A DNA stretch of 64,000 nt from Solea solea (GCF_958295425.1 NC_081153.1:8402635-8466634); one strand, 5' to 3'. Counted from the first letter of the stretch, positions 41,480 to 54,518 are shown. The notes: generated by a model from the sequence alone, not told the origin. Translations and numbers: made by a program.

Positions 41480-43395
41480 ATGAAGATCCTTGTGGTGCTT
41501 GTTCTCGCCGTTTTCACAGGTAAAGTAATCAACATTTTCAGCATCTGTGTCAGGGCTGCCCAAAGTGAGGCTCATGGGCCAAAGGTTTCCGCAAAAGTGT
41601 TTCACTTGGCCCACTAGATTTACTCATTATAAGTCAATAATGGGTCATGGAGATATTTTATGGGTTACCAAATAAATCTGTTGTATTTTTCCTAGCATTT
41701 TACTCAAGGTTAAATAAAAAAAAATGTCTGGTTTGCCCATTTAAAAGGGCTTTTTAAAAAGCTGCTCTTTTCATTCGTGTCATAAAAGATGAGAGTGAAC
41801 TATTTTAAAATAAATGTTTTCTCCTCTGTTCTTCGTTCAGGCTGCAATGCCAGAGCCGTGAAGCAACAACAGCCCAAACAGCAGATCGACATGGTCAGAG
41901 ATGCTTTCTGGGAGTACGTTGGCAAGGCAACCTCGACTGCTGAGGACTCTCTGAAGCAGATCCGACAGTCTGAGCTGGGAAAGGAAGTGAAGTAAGAGTC
42001 TAAGAGTCACAATGTATTTAAAGTAAAGGCTTTAAGTAGCTTTACCTTTAACATTTTATATTAATAATGCATTACAATAAGAAAATAGTAGGACAGAAAA
42101 GTTAGTTTTAGGTCAAAGTTTTGTTTTGGCTGCAAACTTTACTGTTTTGGTGCAGTCGTGGTCTTGTTTTCTGCTGCAGTTAGAAGCTCTAAAAACCCCA
42201 AATACTCAATACCCAGTCACAGCTGATGAACATAGAAGGATTTGTGAACAGAGTTGGTGGAGACCAAAAACAGAGCAAAAAGATGGCGAATTGTGGATTT
42301 GATGAAACACCTTTAAAAAACATTGATTGTGTTTTTATTAGAACTGCAACAAACGATTATTTTCATAATTGATTAATCTGTAGATTATTTTCTCGATTAA
42401 TCGTTTGGTCTATAAAATATCAGAAAACCTTAAAAAATGTTGATCGGTGTTCGTCACACCTGTAATGATGATGTTCTCAAATGTCTTGTTTTGTCCACAA
42501 ACCAAAATGATTCACTTTTAATGATTTCTTTGTTATCCAGAGCAAAGAGTTGAAGAAAATACTCACATTTAAGAAGCTTCAACAATCCGAAATCTTGTTT
42601 TGATTATCAAAATAGTTGTCAAAATTTTGTAATCGATTAATAATCAATTAATCGTTTCAGCTCTAGTTTTTATGAATTTAATGACTCATCACATTGTCTG
42701 TTGTGTAACTGAGGCAGTAAATATAGTAAAACACATCTGTGTTTAATTTTTACATAATACATAAAGAACAGTTTTTCCTGACTTACTCAGCGTTTTGGTG
42801 TTTGTGTCTCCACAGCACACTCATCTCTGAAAGCACCAATGCTGTCAACCATTTCAGCGATGCCATGCGCACTCAGGTGGCTCCTCTCACCAAGGACCTC
42901 ATGTCTAAGCTCTCCAAGGAAGCCCAGCGGCTGCAGCTCCGCCTGCAGAAAGATCTGACCACCATGGGCACCAATCTGCAGCCCTATGCCGAGGAGCTGG
43001 CGTCGGACCTGCAGAAGAAGGTGGAGGAGCTGAGGAGCGAGGCTGTGCCTTATGCCAACGCCATGGACTCTGACGCGCTGAGGGCCGTCCTGCTGCAGAG
43101 GAGCCAGGAGCTGAAGGTGCAGCTGGAGAAGACCGTGAAGGAGCTGCAGGGCCAGGTGGTGCCCTACACGGAGGAGATGAAAGAGAAGATGGAGGAGAGT
43201 GTGGAGGAGTTTCAGAGGAGCATGATCCCCATGACCCAGAGCTTCCAGTCCCAGCTGAGCCAGAAGACCCAGGAGATCCAGAAGAACTTGGCTCCATTGG
43301 GAGAGGAGCTGAGGGCCAAGCTGGACGGCGACGCCCAGAACCTGAAGAAGCAACTGACCACTCTCTGGCAGTCCTTCACCAAGATGATGCAGTAA
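41480..43395 (+). CDS. Apolipoprotein A-IV-like 2
   Basis: Secreted exchangeable apolipoprotein. Exons 41480-41519, 41841-41991 and 42816-43395 (40, 151, 580 nt), 256 codons plus TAA, the same exon lengths as the inverted twin. The signal peptide MKILVVLVLAVFTGCNA is cleaved near residues 15-18. The mature chain is Pro-punctuated amphipathic helix: PYAEE, PYANA, PYTEE, PMTQS, PLGEE, ending QSFTKMMQ. Conserved anchors with the twin include DAFW-YV-KAT-TAEDSLKQIRQSELG. The non-coding first exon ends at 41365 after a TATA-like element. Poly(A) signal AATAAA at 43560-43565. The last intron carries a complete hAT MITE. The codons of the last exon are strikingly GC-rich compared with the flanking DNA. 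Confidence 0.9.
41548..41720. mobile_element. Fragment of a hAT-type repeat
   Basis: CAGGGCTGCCCAAAGTGAGG followed by GGGCCAAAGG and TTGGCCCACTAG resembles the 'ggcccacta' class of teleost hAT repeats. In the first coding intron of apoA-IV-like 2. Confidence 0.4.
42339..42665. mobile_element. Complete hAT-type MITE with 8 bp target duplication
   Basis: A 327 bp member of the 28065-28342 family. Ends TAGAACTGCAACAAAC and GTTTCAGCTCTA are diverged terminal repeats. Exact direct repeats GTTTTTAT flank it at 42331-42338 and 42666-42673. It lies in the last intron of apoA-IV-like 2, about 150 bp before the acceptor. Confidence 0.9.
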
Positions 43396-43569
43396 AAAGA
43401 CAAACAAACCCTGAAGCTATGTTAGGTTTAAGTTATTTTCTCCTGCTGCCGCCTCAGCAGTGATGTTACCTCATTTTCTATGTTTTATATGCTCTCTTTG
43501 CATAAATGTCAATATTTATTTGTCTTGACTGTTTACAACTGTGTGACCTGTGAAAGAACAATAAACAGA

Positions 43570-45180
43570 GTGAATGAATTAATCTGAATTTTGTCTTTAA
43601 ACCTTTTTACACACGAAAAAAAAACCACACTAAATATATGTCAAAATAAATGCAATTTCTGGAACTTTTTCCAGGTTCTTAATTAAGTCATTTGGTAGAA
43701 ATTGAAGATAAATTGGACTGTTGAGCAACATTTTTACTATTTATGACCTCAACAGCAGCTGTTTGGTCAAAATCACACACTCACTTTGTCACTTTAATCA
43801 CTTCTGAAAAAATAAAATAGAATAAAAATGGGAAAAGAAAAAGCTATGACGAAGAATGTGAAGGATGAAGAGCACATGCAAGCATTGCACATGATATTAA
43901 TCTTCCACATAAACTTGAACTGAGTTAATATGACGCCTCAGTGTGTAACTAGTTTAACATAAACAAACTGAGAGTCAACCAAATATGCAAAAAGCAACAT
44001 AACAATAATGATTTAGATATTTTGGGGACTTCTCACCTGTTCTACATACTCGTATACTCTTTATTTTTGGGAAAGAAAAATCCAAATTACAAAGTATTAA
44101 CAGCATTGTCATTTATGTCTGGACATTAACATTAGCTTTTTTGCCTATTAGCGGGCATTAGCATTTTTGCTTAAATACAGACATTAGCATTCTTGCTTAA
44201 ATACAGACATTAGCATTCTTGCTTATGTCCTGACATTAGCGTTAGCTTTCTTGCTTAGATTTTGAACATTATCATTCTTGCTTTAGTCTGAACACTAGTG
44301 TTGGATTCATGCTTATGTCCAGGAATTAGCATTAGCGTTCTTGGTTGTTACCTTACATTAGCATTCTTGCTTGAAATCCATACATTAGCATTCTTGTTTA
44401 AGTCTAAACAAGCATTAGCATTCTTGCTTATGTCTGGACATTAGCTTTCTTGCTTATGTCTGAACATTAGCATTCTTGCTTATAGAGTTGTCAACTTCCT
44501 GTTAAGAAAATGTAACTATAACTACATTTTAAGAAGAAAAAAAACACCCAAAACATATTAGCATTATCTTTCTTGCTTATGTCCTTGAAGGCCTCAAACC
44601 TTTGAAGTTTTTGGTTGTTTTTAACAACCATCACTGCTTTAGTCAAAATGCATTTGTTCACATTAATGCACTCATACAATGTCCATGAATATGTAAAGGT
44701 TACTTTCACGTACAGTACACTGTGTCTTTGTTTTTATAACAACTATACAAAAAGGAAGATTAAATCTTGATAGTGTTCAATATAAAGTTATTGATTAATC
44801 TCAGTTCTAAGTGTATTGGAGGTTAATTGTAGTATATTATGAGTTGCATAAAACAGACTCTGGACCAGAGCAACTGGACAGTGATTTGTATGAACAGAGT
44901 GACCTTTGGCCTTTCCCCCTGCTGCTGGTTGATCAGCAGAGACAGTGTCTCTGGCAAATGAGGACAGTGTTGTTTTCTGATCATCTCATTATCTGCAGAT
45001 AATCAATGAAGGAGAGGAGATGTTTTCACCTGGTGACGGAGCTGAGGTCAGATCTTGGCGTCTCATTTGTGACTTGTGCTCCTTCCATGTGGAGCAATAA
45101 AAGGTGACAACAGCACAGTTTTCGCCGGGAACTTCGGACGCAGGTCAGCAATCCTGCTGACATTTATCGGATCACATCAG
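43570..45180. other. Intergenic between apoA-IV-like 2 and apoE
   Basis: No gene recognised; in particular no apoC-like exon was found. It contains the minisatellite at 44103-44490. Confidence 0.5.
44103..44490. repeat. Degenerate minisatellite, 'ACATTAGCATTCTTGCTTA' type
   Basis: About a dozen units of 28-40 bp combine ACATTAGCATTCTTGCTTA with variable linkers (AAATACAG, TGTCTGG, TGTCCTG). Two adjacent units near 44171-44223 are almost identical. Confidence 0.85.
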
Positions 45181-45182
45181 CG

Positions 45183-45233
45183 TATAAATACAGTGATGAG
45201 CTCAGACAGTTTCTCAGATCAGGATTCACTGAG
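45183..45233 (+). promoter_or_regulatory. apoE TATA box and 5' UTR exon
   Basis: TATAAATA at 45183-45190, then a short leader ending CACTGAG at a donor GTGAGA (45233/45234). The next exon starts at 45392 and contains the ATG. The 5' exon is presumably only about 20-25 bases long if the start lies ~30 bases below the TATA box. An ATAAAAG at about 45097 is an alternative. Confidence 0.55.
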
Positions 45234-45412
45234 GTGAGACACTCACTGAATCATTTCATTTTTTTTATTTGTTTTTAGCCGACAAATATTTATAAAGGCT
45301 GATACATTCTTTAGAGCCTTGTATATATATATTTCAGTGTTTTTACTTATAGATATTAGTAACTTACTGTGTTTATGGTTTGATTTTCCAGGTGTCCACT
45401 TGTCTCATCATC

Positions 45413-47759
45413 ATGAGGATGTTTGCAGTTATCTTCGCTCTGGCAGTTTGGTCAGGTAAGTTCAAAACTTCCACTACCATTAAAAAAACCGAACATCTTT
45501 CTATTCCAGTTATAATCCATATTTTAAATAATTATTCATATTGATATCAAAAATATATATGTCACTGTTTTTCCCACTTATTTTCATAACAAAGTCAGGA
45601 AGGTTTAAAGAAAAAGAAATTAAAACATTAAAAGGGAAATACAATTAGGAGACGGAAAGAAAAAGAGGGAAGGAAGAAAGGAAGGAAGGCAGGGAGAGAC
45701 AGAGAGAGGGAGGAAGGAGGGAAGGGAGGGAGAGAGATAAAGAGAAAGGAGGGATGAAGGAAGGGAGGGAGTGAGACAGAGGGAAGGAAGGAAAGAAGGA
45801 ACAGACAGAGGGGGGAGAGAAATAAATTATATTGAGTCTTATATAATTTGAAAGCTTTATTTTGAAAATATAGTATTTTCCTCAAACATTTTTAATGATA
45901 GAATAATTTTTGCGAGTTTTCTCTAAATATGATAGTTTGTTTGTAGATTTATTAAACCTTTGAGACTTTTTTTTTAGCACTCGTGTTTTCAATGACCTAT
46001 GACCCAAATGTATCAAAAAAATAACCCAATAGAATGTTACAAGGTGCATCACAGATTGTTTTGTGTTGAAAACAGGCTGCCAGGCCAAAAGTGTTCCTCA
46101 GACAGATGGGAGGAATCCCTGGCTCCTCAACGTCGATGAGTTTGCGGATTATTTCAGTGACTTGAGCTCAAAAGCTGACGAGTTTGTCAAGAACACCAAG
46201 AATTCCCAGATCAACAGAGAACTGGAGTGAGTTTGACTTCACACCACCTTCTGTATAGACCTGACATTTCAAGTTCATGCAGCAACTCCTTTTATCTACA
46301 AAATAAAGTTAATTATTAGTGTCAGTATTATGGTTTAGCACTGATAGTCATTGGTTATGTAACAGTTGACCCAAGAGTCAATGAGGTGAAACGTGGAGTC
46401 TCGAGTCTCAAGTCCACTTTTCTGACACGTTTCGGTTTAGTTGCAGTAGCAACTTCTACATTTTCTACAATATTTCAGTTAAACTCTATACATTTTCCTT
46501 GAAACATTTGGAGGTTTTAGTACCAGACGAGCTGCTGAGTCTCAAATCCACGTATCTGACATCTCAGTTTAGTTTTAGCAAATTTCGGCCCAATATTTCA
46601 GTTCAACTTTTTCAGTTTTTTCCAGTAAAAAAACTGGGTTTGAGTCTAAGGTTTGTCTCAAGTCTACATCGCTGAAGGGGCATTTAAAGTAACACGTTTA
46701 GACAATAGAATAAATGAAGATGTGACAGTAAGTGTAGGACGACTTTAACAAACCCTGTACATGATGACTTTTCTCCAGCACCTTGATACGGGACAGCATG
46801 TCCGAGCTGACCTCGTACAGCAAGGATGTGCAGGACAAACTGGCCCCGTACACGCAGGAGGCCGCAAAGAATCTGGGCGAGGACCTGAAGACAATGGCCG
46901 ACAAACTCCGCCAGCACATGGAGGAGGCCCGGGAGCAGATGGACAAGTATGTCCAGGAGCTGCATACCATGATGGAGCAGAACGCCGACGACGTCAGGAT
47001 CAGGCTGACGGCCTACAACCGCAAGATGAAGAAACGCCTCACCAAGGACACGGAGGGCATCAAGAGGTGAGACACTGAGGACAGATGGATGTCCTGAAAG
47101 GCGCTCTGGTAGTTTAAATAAGTTTAACTGCTAATCTGAACTAACCCTGCAGAAGAAACTGAGGAAAAAAAGTCTAAATTACTCCTGTACTCAATAGTTT
47201 TTCTTCTACTAAACTCAAAAAAAGTGACCTAAAATTTAACATGACAATGTAAAATGTACTGTATATATGGTATATATATGTAGTACTACACTACAAAGTG
47301 ACAATGTGTACTTTTAAGTCAATTTTACTCATGTAGTCTTTCTTTAATATGATGTTAAGTTTAAATATTATCAAAACCTGTGAGTTTGAATCTTCCTACA
47401 TACATTGCTAGATATCTAGCTAGCTATAAAGCCAATTGTCAGAATCTATCTAAAATAGATTCACTCTTCACTCTTGTGTCCTCAGACAAGTTGGTGACTT
47501 CTTTGAGGAGCTTCAGACTCGTACGTCGGACAACATGGAGGAGGTGAAGACTCGCTTTGAGCCGTACTTCTCTAAGGTGCAGGACAACGCTCAGGCCAAG
47601 ATCTCCACACTCAACGACCTGCTCAAGTCCCAGACGGACAACCTGCAGGACAAGATCCAGGCCACAGCCGAGGACCTGCGCTCCACCCTGGAGGACAAGA
47701 TGAAGGATGTGTCCATCTGGTTCCAGCCTCTTGTCAACCTGTTCCAGGAGAATGAGTAA
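45413..47759 (+). CDS. apoeb: Apolipoprotein E (teleost apoEb type)
   Basis: Secreted lipid carrier and lipoprotein-receptor ligand. Exons 45413-45455, 46076-46226, 46779-47066, 47486-47759 (43, 151, 288, 274 nt), 251 codons plus TAA. The signal peptide MRMFAVIFALAVWSGCQA is cleaved near residue 18. Helical repeats follow with PYTQE and TMMEQNADDV. A basic cluster at about residues 145-160 (AYNRKMKKRLTKD) matches the position and character of the apoE receptor- and heparin-binding helix and strongly resembles zebrafish ApoEb. The C-terminus ends WFQPLVNLFQENE, about 30 residues shorter than the zebrafish protein as I recall it. Poly(A) signal AATAAA at 47822-47827. It lies next to the apoA-IV-like pair and near tomm40, the arrangement reported for teleost apoE loci. 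Confidence 0.9.
45650..45820. repeat. GGAA/GAAG-rich purine microsatellite
   Basis: Imperfect GGAAGGAAGG, GGGAGGGAG and AGAGAGAG steps make a ~170 bp purine-only plus strand in the apoE intron 45456-46075. Confidence 0.9.
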
Positions 47760-47829
47760 AGGCTTTACTCAAAGCATCAGGAATGACCACCAGAGCCTTT
47801 GTGTGGTTATAAGGATTCATCAATAAAGA

Positions 47830-48560
47830 TGGTTAAAGGGATGTTTGTCCACATGTCCACAGTCTGTGTCTCATCACCTGTTACACTCCTGTCTCACAAC
47901 CTGAAATGTCAACTGTGTTGAATTCAAGACCCACAAATTCAAACTTACTCTATTGCTGCTTTAATAAAAGAAAAAACGAAACTTCCACGTGTGTTGAAAA
48001 TCACTGCCTGTAAAAAAAAAATAAGCTCAAACTTCATGTTAACACACTTCTCTATGTCACCATATCTCAAATTTCTGCATATTTAAGATATTTATTATTA
48101 TTTTAACTTTACGACAGAGCCAATAAAGGTGACAGTAAAATCACGTTAATACAATTAAAATTACATTAAAATGACTCAATCCATCAGTTTTTAAATGCTA
48201 TTATATGAGGATTGTGTTATTTTGATTCAAAATAAATATTATTAATACAATAAATAAAAAATCTCGTAAAAACATACCTGAAAAAGAAAGATTGTAAAAA
48301 CAGATCCGGAAAAAAGAAATATTTTGAAAACAGTCCCGAATTTTATTTTATTTTTGGTAGAAACAGACCCCTTTTTTTATTATTCATAAAAACAGATCTG
48401 GGGGGGGGGGAATCTCGTAAAAACTGACTGAATAAAATAAAATGAAATGAAATATCCGTGTGACGGATGTTTACACCACATGTGAGACTACGGCACGGTG
48501 AAACCCAACTATCATCCCTGTTACCTCTACATCCAATCATAATTCGCCCTGCTTTCCTCT
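47830..48560. other. apoE-MSTO1 intergenic DNA
   Basis: No gene or apoC-like exon seen. A loose tandem pattern of 'gtaaaaacagatcc(g)gaaaaaa' words runs from 48255 to 48435, including a G10 run near 48401-48410. Confidence 0.45.
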
Positions 48561-48708
48561 CAGCCAATAGAATCGCCGCATGTTGTAGAATGCCCGCCCC
48601 TCTGCTAGTCTGTCGCTGTCCTCTCCGGCGTTGTCATCTCCAAACATGTCCAACATGTCCACACGGAGGACATAAACCATTCAAAACTGTCTGTTGGATC
48701 CCGTCACG
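48561..48708 (+). promoter_or_regulatory. MSTO1 promoter region
   Basis: CAGCCAATAGAAT (about 48561-48573) is a CCAAT box, followed by GC-richer sequence and no TATA. The MSTO1 ATG is at 48709, so the leader is short and unspliced. Confidence 0.5.
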
Positions 48709-49284
48709 ATGAGCGGCGTTTGTAGAGAAGTCGTCACTCTTCAGCTCGGACATTATTCGAACTTTGTCGGGACTCACTGGTGGAATTTACAGGTGGGGAA
48801 ACTCCGGAGCAGCTAACGCTATGCTAGTTTAGCTGAGTTAGCTTTACATGGGTTGCCTGAGACTGAGCACGATGTTGAGTGAGAATATGAATATTATCAA
48901 CGTTTAAACTTTCTAATTTAAGTGGAAATGTGAGATTATTTAGTTTGTAAGAGTTGGAGCATGAAAAGTGTGTTTTAATGTCGCTATGTCATGTGTATCA
49001 GGTGTGTAGCCTCTTTGAAATGGGAGAATTAGTCATGTTTAAACAAAAAATAAATTAAATCATTTTCGATTACAGACTAGGTCAGACATTCACTTATTAT
49101 CCTGTAATTTAAGAAGTTTGGAGGAACTAGACCTTAACCAAATACTATATTTAGATGATGTATCACTATATCAATAAGTGCATTTGTATTTTAAATTATT
49201 CCTTTATTTCAAAAGTGTTGTCGAGTGTGTTGTCATTTCATAAGTTATGTAAATGTACCAGATTTACCTACTAAAACCAAGGTT

Positions 49285-49324
<40 letters not shown>

Positions 49325-52300
49325 TATAAAATGACAACACTCTGTGTATGTTAAAAGAAGCTTTCTGATTTTTCAGTTTCCTAAATGTGCATATGTTCTG
49401 GTTTATATGTTCCATTTGACAACAACAACTTAAAAACCCAAAATTAAAACTGATATCTGCTGGTTTGTGGACAAAACAAGACATTTGAGGACATCATTAT
49501 TTGGAGGTGATCAACATTTTGTGGACCGAACGTGAAAGTACACAGGTTAATGGATTAATAAGATTAAGGTTAACTGCAGCTCTATAATAATGTATAAAAT
49601 ACAATAGTCTTGTAAAGTTAGTAAAAAGTCAACAACATACTCGTCCAAATGATAAAATTGTCCAATAGTCATTGCTTTATGGATTTTGTGAAAGAGTTTA
49701 TAACGTTCTTAACTTCTATACATAGAGTATCCATGTATGTGCTGCTAAACAAGTAAAATATCAGCAAACTTCTAAAAATTAGTGGTAAGTGGTTCTGCCA
49801 ATAATCAAGCTGATATTTAATAATTGGCATTTCTCATTACTTAAACTTGATAAATGCTGCTAAAAAAAAAGGTCACTCAAGCTTTCTTATTTTCATCCAA
49901 AACCATATTTAAAATTGCTGATCTCCTCTTTTGTCCACAGGATGCGTCTTTATCATACGACCCGGAGACACCGCCTGGTGAGATCCAGAGCGATGTCATG
50001 TTTCGTGAAGGTCAGACTCTGGGCGGACACGTCACCTACACGCCTCGCCTCATTGCCATGGATCTCAAAGGTAGTTCACCCTCTCACATTCTTAATTTGA
50101 GAGTCAAGTTAGTGCGTTAATCTAAAGTCAATGTACAAGTTTCTTTAAAAATCTGTTGGTCAATGGTTTTATAAGCATTTATTCCACTACTAGTCATGTT
50201 TATAAAAGTGTATGTATGATCTCACTGGTTTCTGCATTTTATCGTGACAGGAAGTCTACAGACTCTGCGACAGGAAGGACATCTCTATGACGCGGGCAAA
50301 GACACGTCTGCTGTCACATGGTAACGTGAGGGTTTGTTTTCAAAGCTTGTACCAAATAGGAGGCACTCACACAGGCCACTTTATTGGGTGCTCTTGCTCA
50401 ACTGCTCGTTAACGCTTATTAGGTAATCAAAGCAGTGTGTTTTTACGCGTGTAGACGAGGTAAAGACATGCCAAAAAGTGATTTTAAATCAGTCCGTCCT
50501 TCTTTAAAACTGTCTGCTCCTGGATTAACATTCTTGTATTATATGTTCTGTGACTGTTTTTACGGTGTCACATTTGCTCTGTTGCTCCATGGGAATTTAT
50601 TTTACAGACATGAATTACTTTTACACATTTGCATGTTCTATTTTATAATATAAAAATGTGTTTGTTTGGTCTTTTTTTCAGGGAGGGAAACCTGAGGATG
50701 CACAAACAAAGTCCACCAGCAAAGAACAGCTTTCTAGAAGAGCTGGACAAGTTTGATGTGAGTGTGTGTAGAAATCAACTTCTTAAATACAGTAAATAAG
50801 GCTTTATTCATATAGAACTATTTAAATCATAGTTATAAAGTGCTGCACAGTAAAATCAACAAACGATAAGATACAAATGTTTACAAAGGTCTTTATTAAC
50901 ATTAGAAAAAGTAGTAGTGGTGCAATCAATATGAGTTATAATTGTTTTAGATACTGCCATTTTTGTGTTTTTTTCTATAACAGGTGAATAGAAAATATTT
51001 AAAGATCTAAAGAAACATTTATTTTGTCTTAACATGGACCATTTTAAACCAATGATTCTAGATTTCTAGTTCTGTAAATTTCTCTTTTTTTTTTTTTTTT
51101 TAAACTTTATTTTTCATTCAATAAAACAAGAACAAAACACAAATACAGGGGGAAGACACTACTATCTTGCATAAAGATGCCATTTTGTCCATCTTGCAGT
51201 ACATAACTCTGATTTCATCCGTAGTCTATAGGTCATTTGCTCCATAGATCGAATTTCTTCAACAATATCTAGCCAGTGGCTCAGTCCAGGTGGTTCAGAT
51301 TTCAGCCAACTTCTTGTAATGGCTTTCTTAGCCGCAAGGGATAGGATCTTGAACAGATACACATCGTTTTTAGCTATTACCCCATCTGGTATCAGTCCCA
51401 GGTACATATGCCTGGGGTCATCAGGGATATTATAACCAAAAAGTAAATTTCTCTTTTAAATTTTCTAGAAAGGAGAGTTTCTCACAGAGGTTGATTTCTC
51501 CTCACAACCTCAGCGCTCAGGTAAAATCTTCATCTATTAACACATTTTTCTCTCACTCAGTGCGTTTACATGCATGTAGAAAGTCCAACTTTAGTCAGAC
51601 TAAGACAATAATTCTGTTTTCTTAATGTCATGTAAACCCATTAGTCCGACTTAGTGGGTAGTGTTAGTCAGACTAACATACCCGGATAATGCGATTCATA
51701 GTCTGTGTATATACTTAGTCGGACTGGAGTCATGCCAATTTCCTCCCTGGTCTTTGACCCTGAAGTAGAAGGAGACGACTCATAAACTGCAGTACTGTTG
51801 CCGGAAATCACACAGCGGTGGCGTCTTTCTTCGGACTCTGCATTTTGTCCAATTGTCTTAGTCAGACTACGGCCTTAGCTTGATTAAACCGTGCATGTGA
51901 ACGTACCAACGGTATTGTCGAGCACAGCAGTGACCAGTGTGAAAAATACTCCCCCACAGCAAGTTCAGTGAGTGTGGACACGGTCAACAGTCACCTGGCT
52001 AAAGTGCAGAAGCACTACAGACTGGAGGGCAACGTGAAGGTGTGGTCCGATTTCCTCAGGATCCACCTTCACCCTCGCACCATCTCTGTCATCCACCAGT
52101 ACAACCATGACGGGTAGGGAAACGTGCTCAGTAGTACCTGCTCTTCTCCAGCAGATGTCAGGCTTTACACAACAAAAACAACATTAATATTAGCAAATCC
52201 ATTTTTGTATAATCTTTGTGTGTGTGCAGGGAGGCTCATCGGCTTGAGGCGTTTGGTCAGGGAGAGTCTCTCCTGCAGGGGGCGCTGCTCGAGAACCTTG

Positions 52301-54479
52301 AGGACAGACTGCACTTCTTCATCGAAGAGTGTGATTATCTTCAGGTAGATAAATGTATACATATTCTTTTGATTTAATGGTTCTGTGCCAACAAAAAAAT
52401 GATTTGTTTGTCTCAAACAATGTTTTAAATACTCATAGTTTCCTTGTTTCTATTTCTGTGTGTGTGTGTGTGAGAAAGACAAACTCCAAATTCCAATTTG
52501 CACGACTCACATACACAACAATACGTTAATCATCATGATCATCTCCTCTCAGGGTTTCCAGGTGTTGTGTGATATGGCCGATGGCTTCGCCGGCCTGGGG
52601 TCAAAGGTCACAGAGATGCTACAGGACTCGTATGGTGGAAGAGGAATCCTCACCTGGGGTTTAGCACCTGTCAGTCACCCAGACTCGGTGAGTCAGTCAA
52701 CTCAGTGTCCAGACTCTTGTGTTTTAAAAAAAAAAATCATTTTTGTAATCATATTTTCATTTTTTACTCCATCAGACTCCAGTGAAGGACTTGTATCACC
52801 TGCTGAACTGCACGTTAGCGACGGCCCACCTAGCCAATCACAGCTCCTTCTTCTGTCCTCTGACTCTTCGTGGTGGACTCGGGAGACGACCCTCGTCCCC
52901 CACGACTTTCCCTCACCTCAATTATGACGTGAGTCTTAATTTCTTACTGTAAAATCAACACCAGAGTCCCTTTTTATTTATTTTTTTTCTTTTATGAAGT
53001 ATAAGGTGATTATTAGGTTTAAGTCATTTAGAAACAATTTGCTTAACTTCAGAAATTAACAATAGTATCCACCTGGACTTCAAGTTGTCCAAATCACACA
53101 GAGCCTCACTGAAAGTCAGCAAAATAAAATTATAAATTAGGGTTAGGTTACTGCAAGAGAGGGGGGCAGAACTATAGGTCGAGGAACAAGTTGTTCAAAT
53201 CTGTGTTTCCCAAACTTTCCTTATGAGGTCCCACTTTGTAAAGATGTGACCCAAATCTAAATATAAATCTTTTAAAAATGTTTTGTTTTAGCTCCTTCAG
53301 GCTGAAACATGGCGGCCTCTGTAAAGCATGGCCCTTGCATAAAGTATGTTTTTAAGGCTTTTTCTAATGGTTTTTATTTGACAGAAATCATACAAAAATA
53401 CTCATGGGTAGTATAATCAGTTTCTCCCATATGTTTTATACTTTTAACCCCCGATTTTGACATTTTACTTCATTGATTTGGAGAAATACAATCATGATTA
53501 ATTAAAACAAAATTAAGTTATCTATCTCACCTCCTATGAATAGGATTAATGACATTGTAAGACTGAGAGTCCCTGTTAAATTATACTTGTATACAGAAGT
53601 AACATGTGTAATAGTGTTTCTGTCTAAAGACATCTGTGTCTCGCTGTTTTTTCTCACTCCTCCAGTCGTCACTGTGGTTTCACTCCAGCGCCGTCTTGGC
53701 TCTGGCCTTGGACGCTCTCACTGTGCCTTACAGGCTGAGAAACAACAGTGTCCCCATGTGGCAGATGGCCGAAACGCTGGCAGTTTCGGGCAGAAAGGTG
53801 ACTTTTTTTATTGCTGCTTTTGATCCAAAATCGCCATCGCGTACAGTTAAAAAACCTATTTATTTTACCCGTCCACTGGTATTGATTGTGCATCTTTTAT
53901 AGGTGGTGGCTGCGTACGGCGCGGTCCCCTTTCCCATGACACACGGCAGCACTCTGCCCAACGCTCTGAGTGCCTGCTCAGACGCTCTGCCGTGGAAACC
54001 TCTGTCCGCCTGCTCTGAACTAGGCGATGGTCGATGCTACGGACAGTGGACGATGCTCAGAGGCTACGAAGGACAGAGACTCATCAGGTTAGAACATGCC
54101 CTCTGATCGGAGGTTTCCCCGAATTGTTAATTAAGAAAACATGGACAGGTTCTTTTAGTATTTACATTTTAATAAATAAATCAAATCACCTTCTAATGCA
54201 GGGGTGGGCAATTATTTTTCCCAAGGGGCCACATATTGTTGAGGACCGGGCCAAATTTGAATTAATTTTAATAAAATTTTATCTCGTATCTAAAAAAAAA
54301 AAAAAGCAGTAAATTGTATTGTTTTGGTGTAAATTGGGCAGCAAACACACAATAAACACAATTACTAACCAACTCTTTTGAAAATATCAAATTACTACAC
54401 TATACTATATAATGAATACTATTATACTATACTACTGTGGTGTAGTGCAGTGAATATATTGTCTAACACAACCCCGCTT

Positions 54480-54518
<39 letters not shown>

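Noticed and set aside
42787..43407. Minus-strand frames of 206 and 130 codons opposite apoA-IV-like 2
   Set aside because: Same antisense artefact of the amphipathic repeat coding region.
45628..45885. Pro/Leu/Ser-rich minus-strand frame resembling a membrane protein
   Set aside because: It translates the GGAA/GGGA microsatellite. No gene support.
46684..47078. Alternative frames over apoE exon 3 on both strands
   Set aside because: Low-complexity shadows. The frame with conserved TMMEQNADDV and the basic cluster is the real one.
47830..48700. Searched for an apoC-I or apoC-II-like gene after apoE
   Set aside because: No signal peptide, splice pattern or amphipathic frame was found. If such a gene exists it is outside the window.
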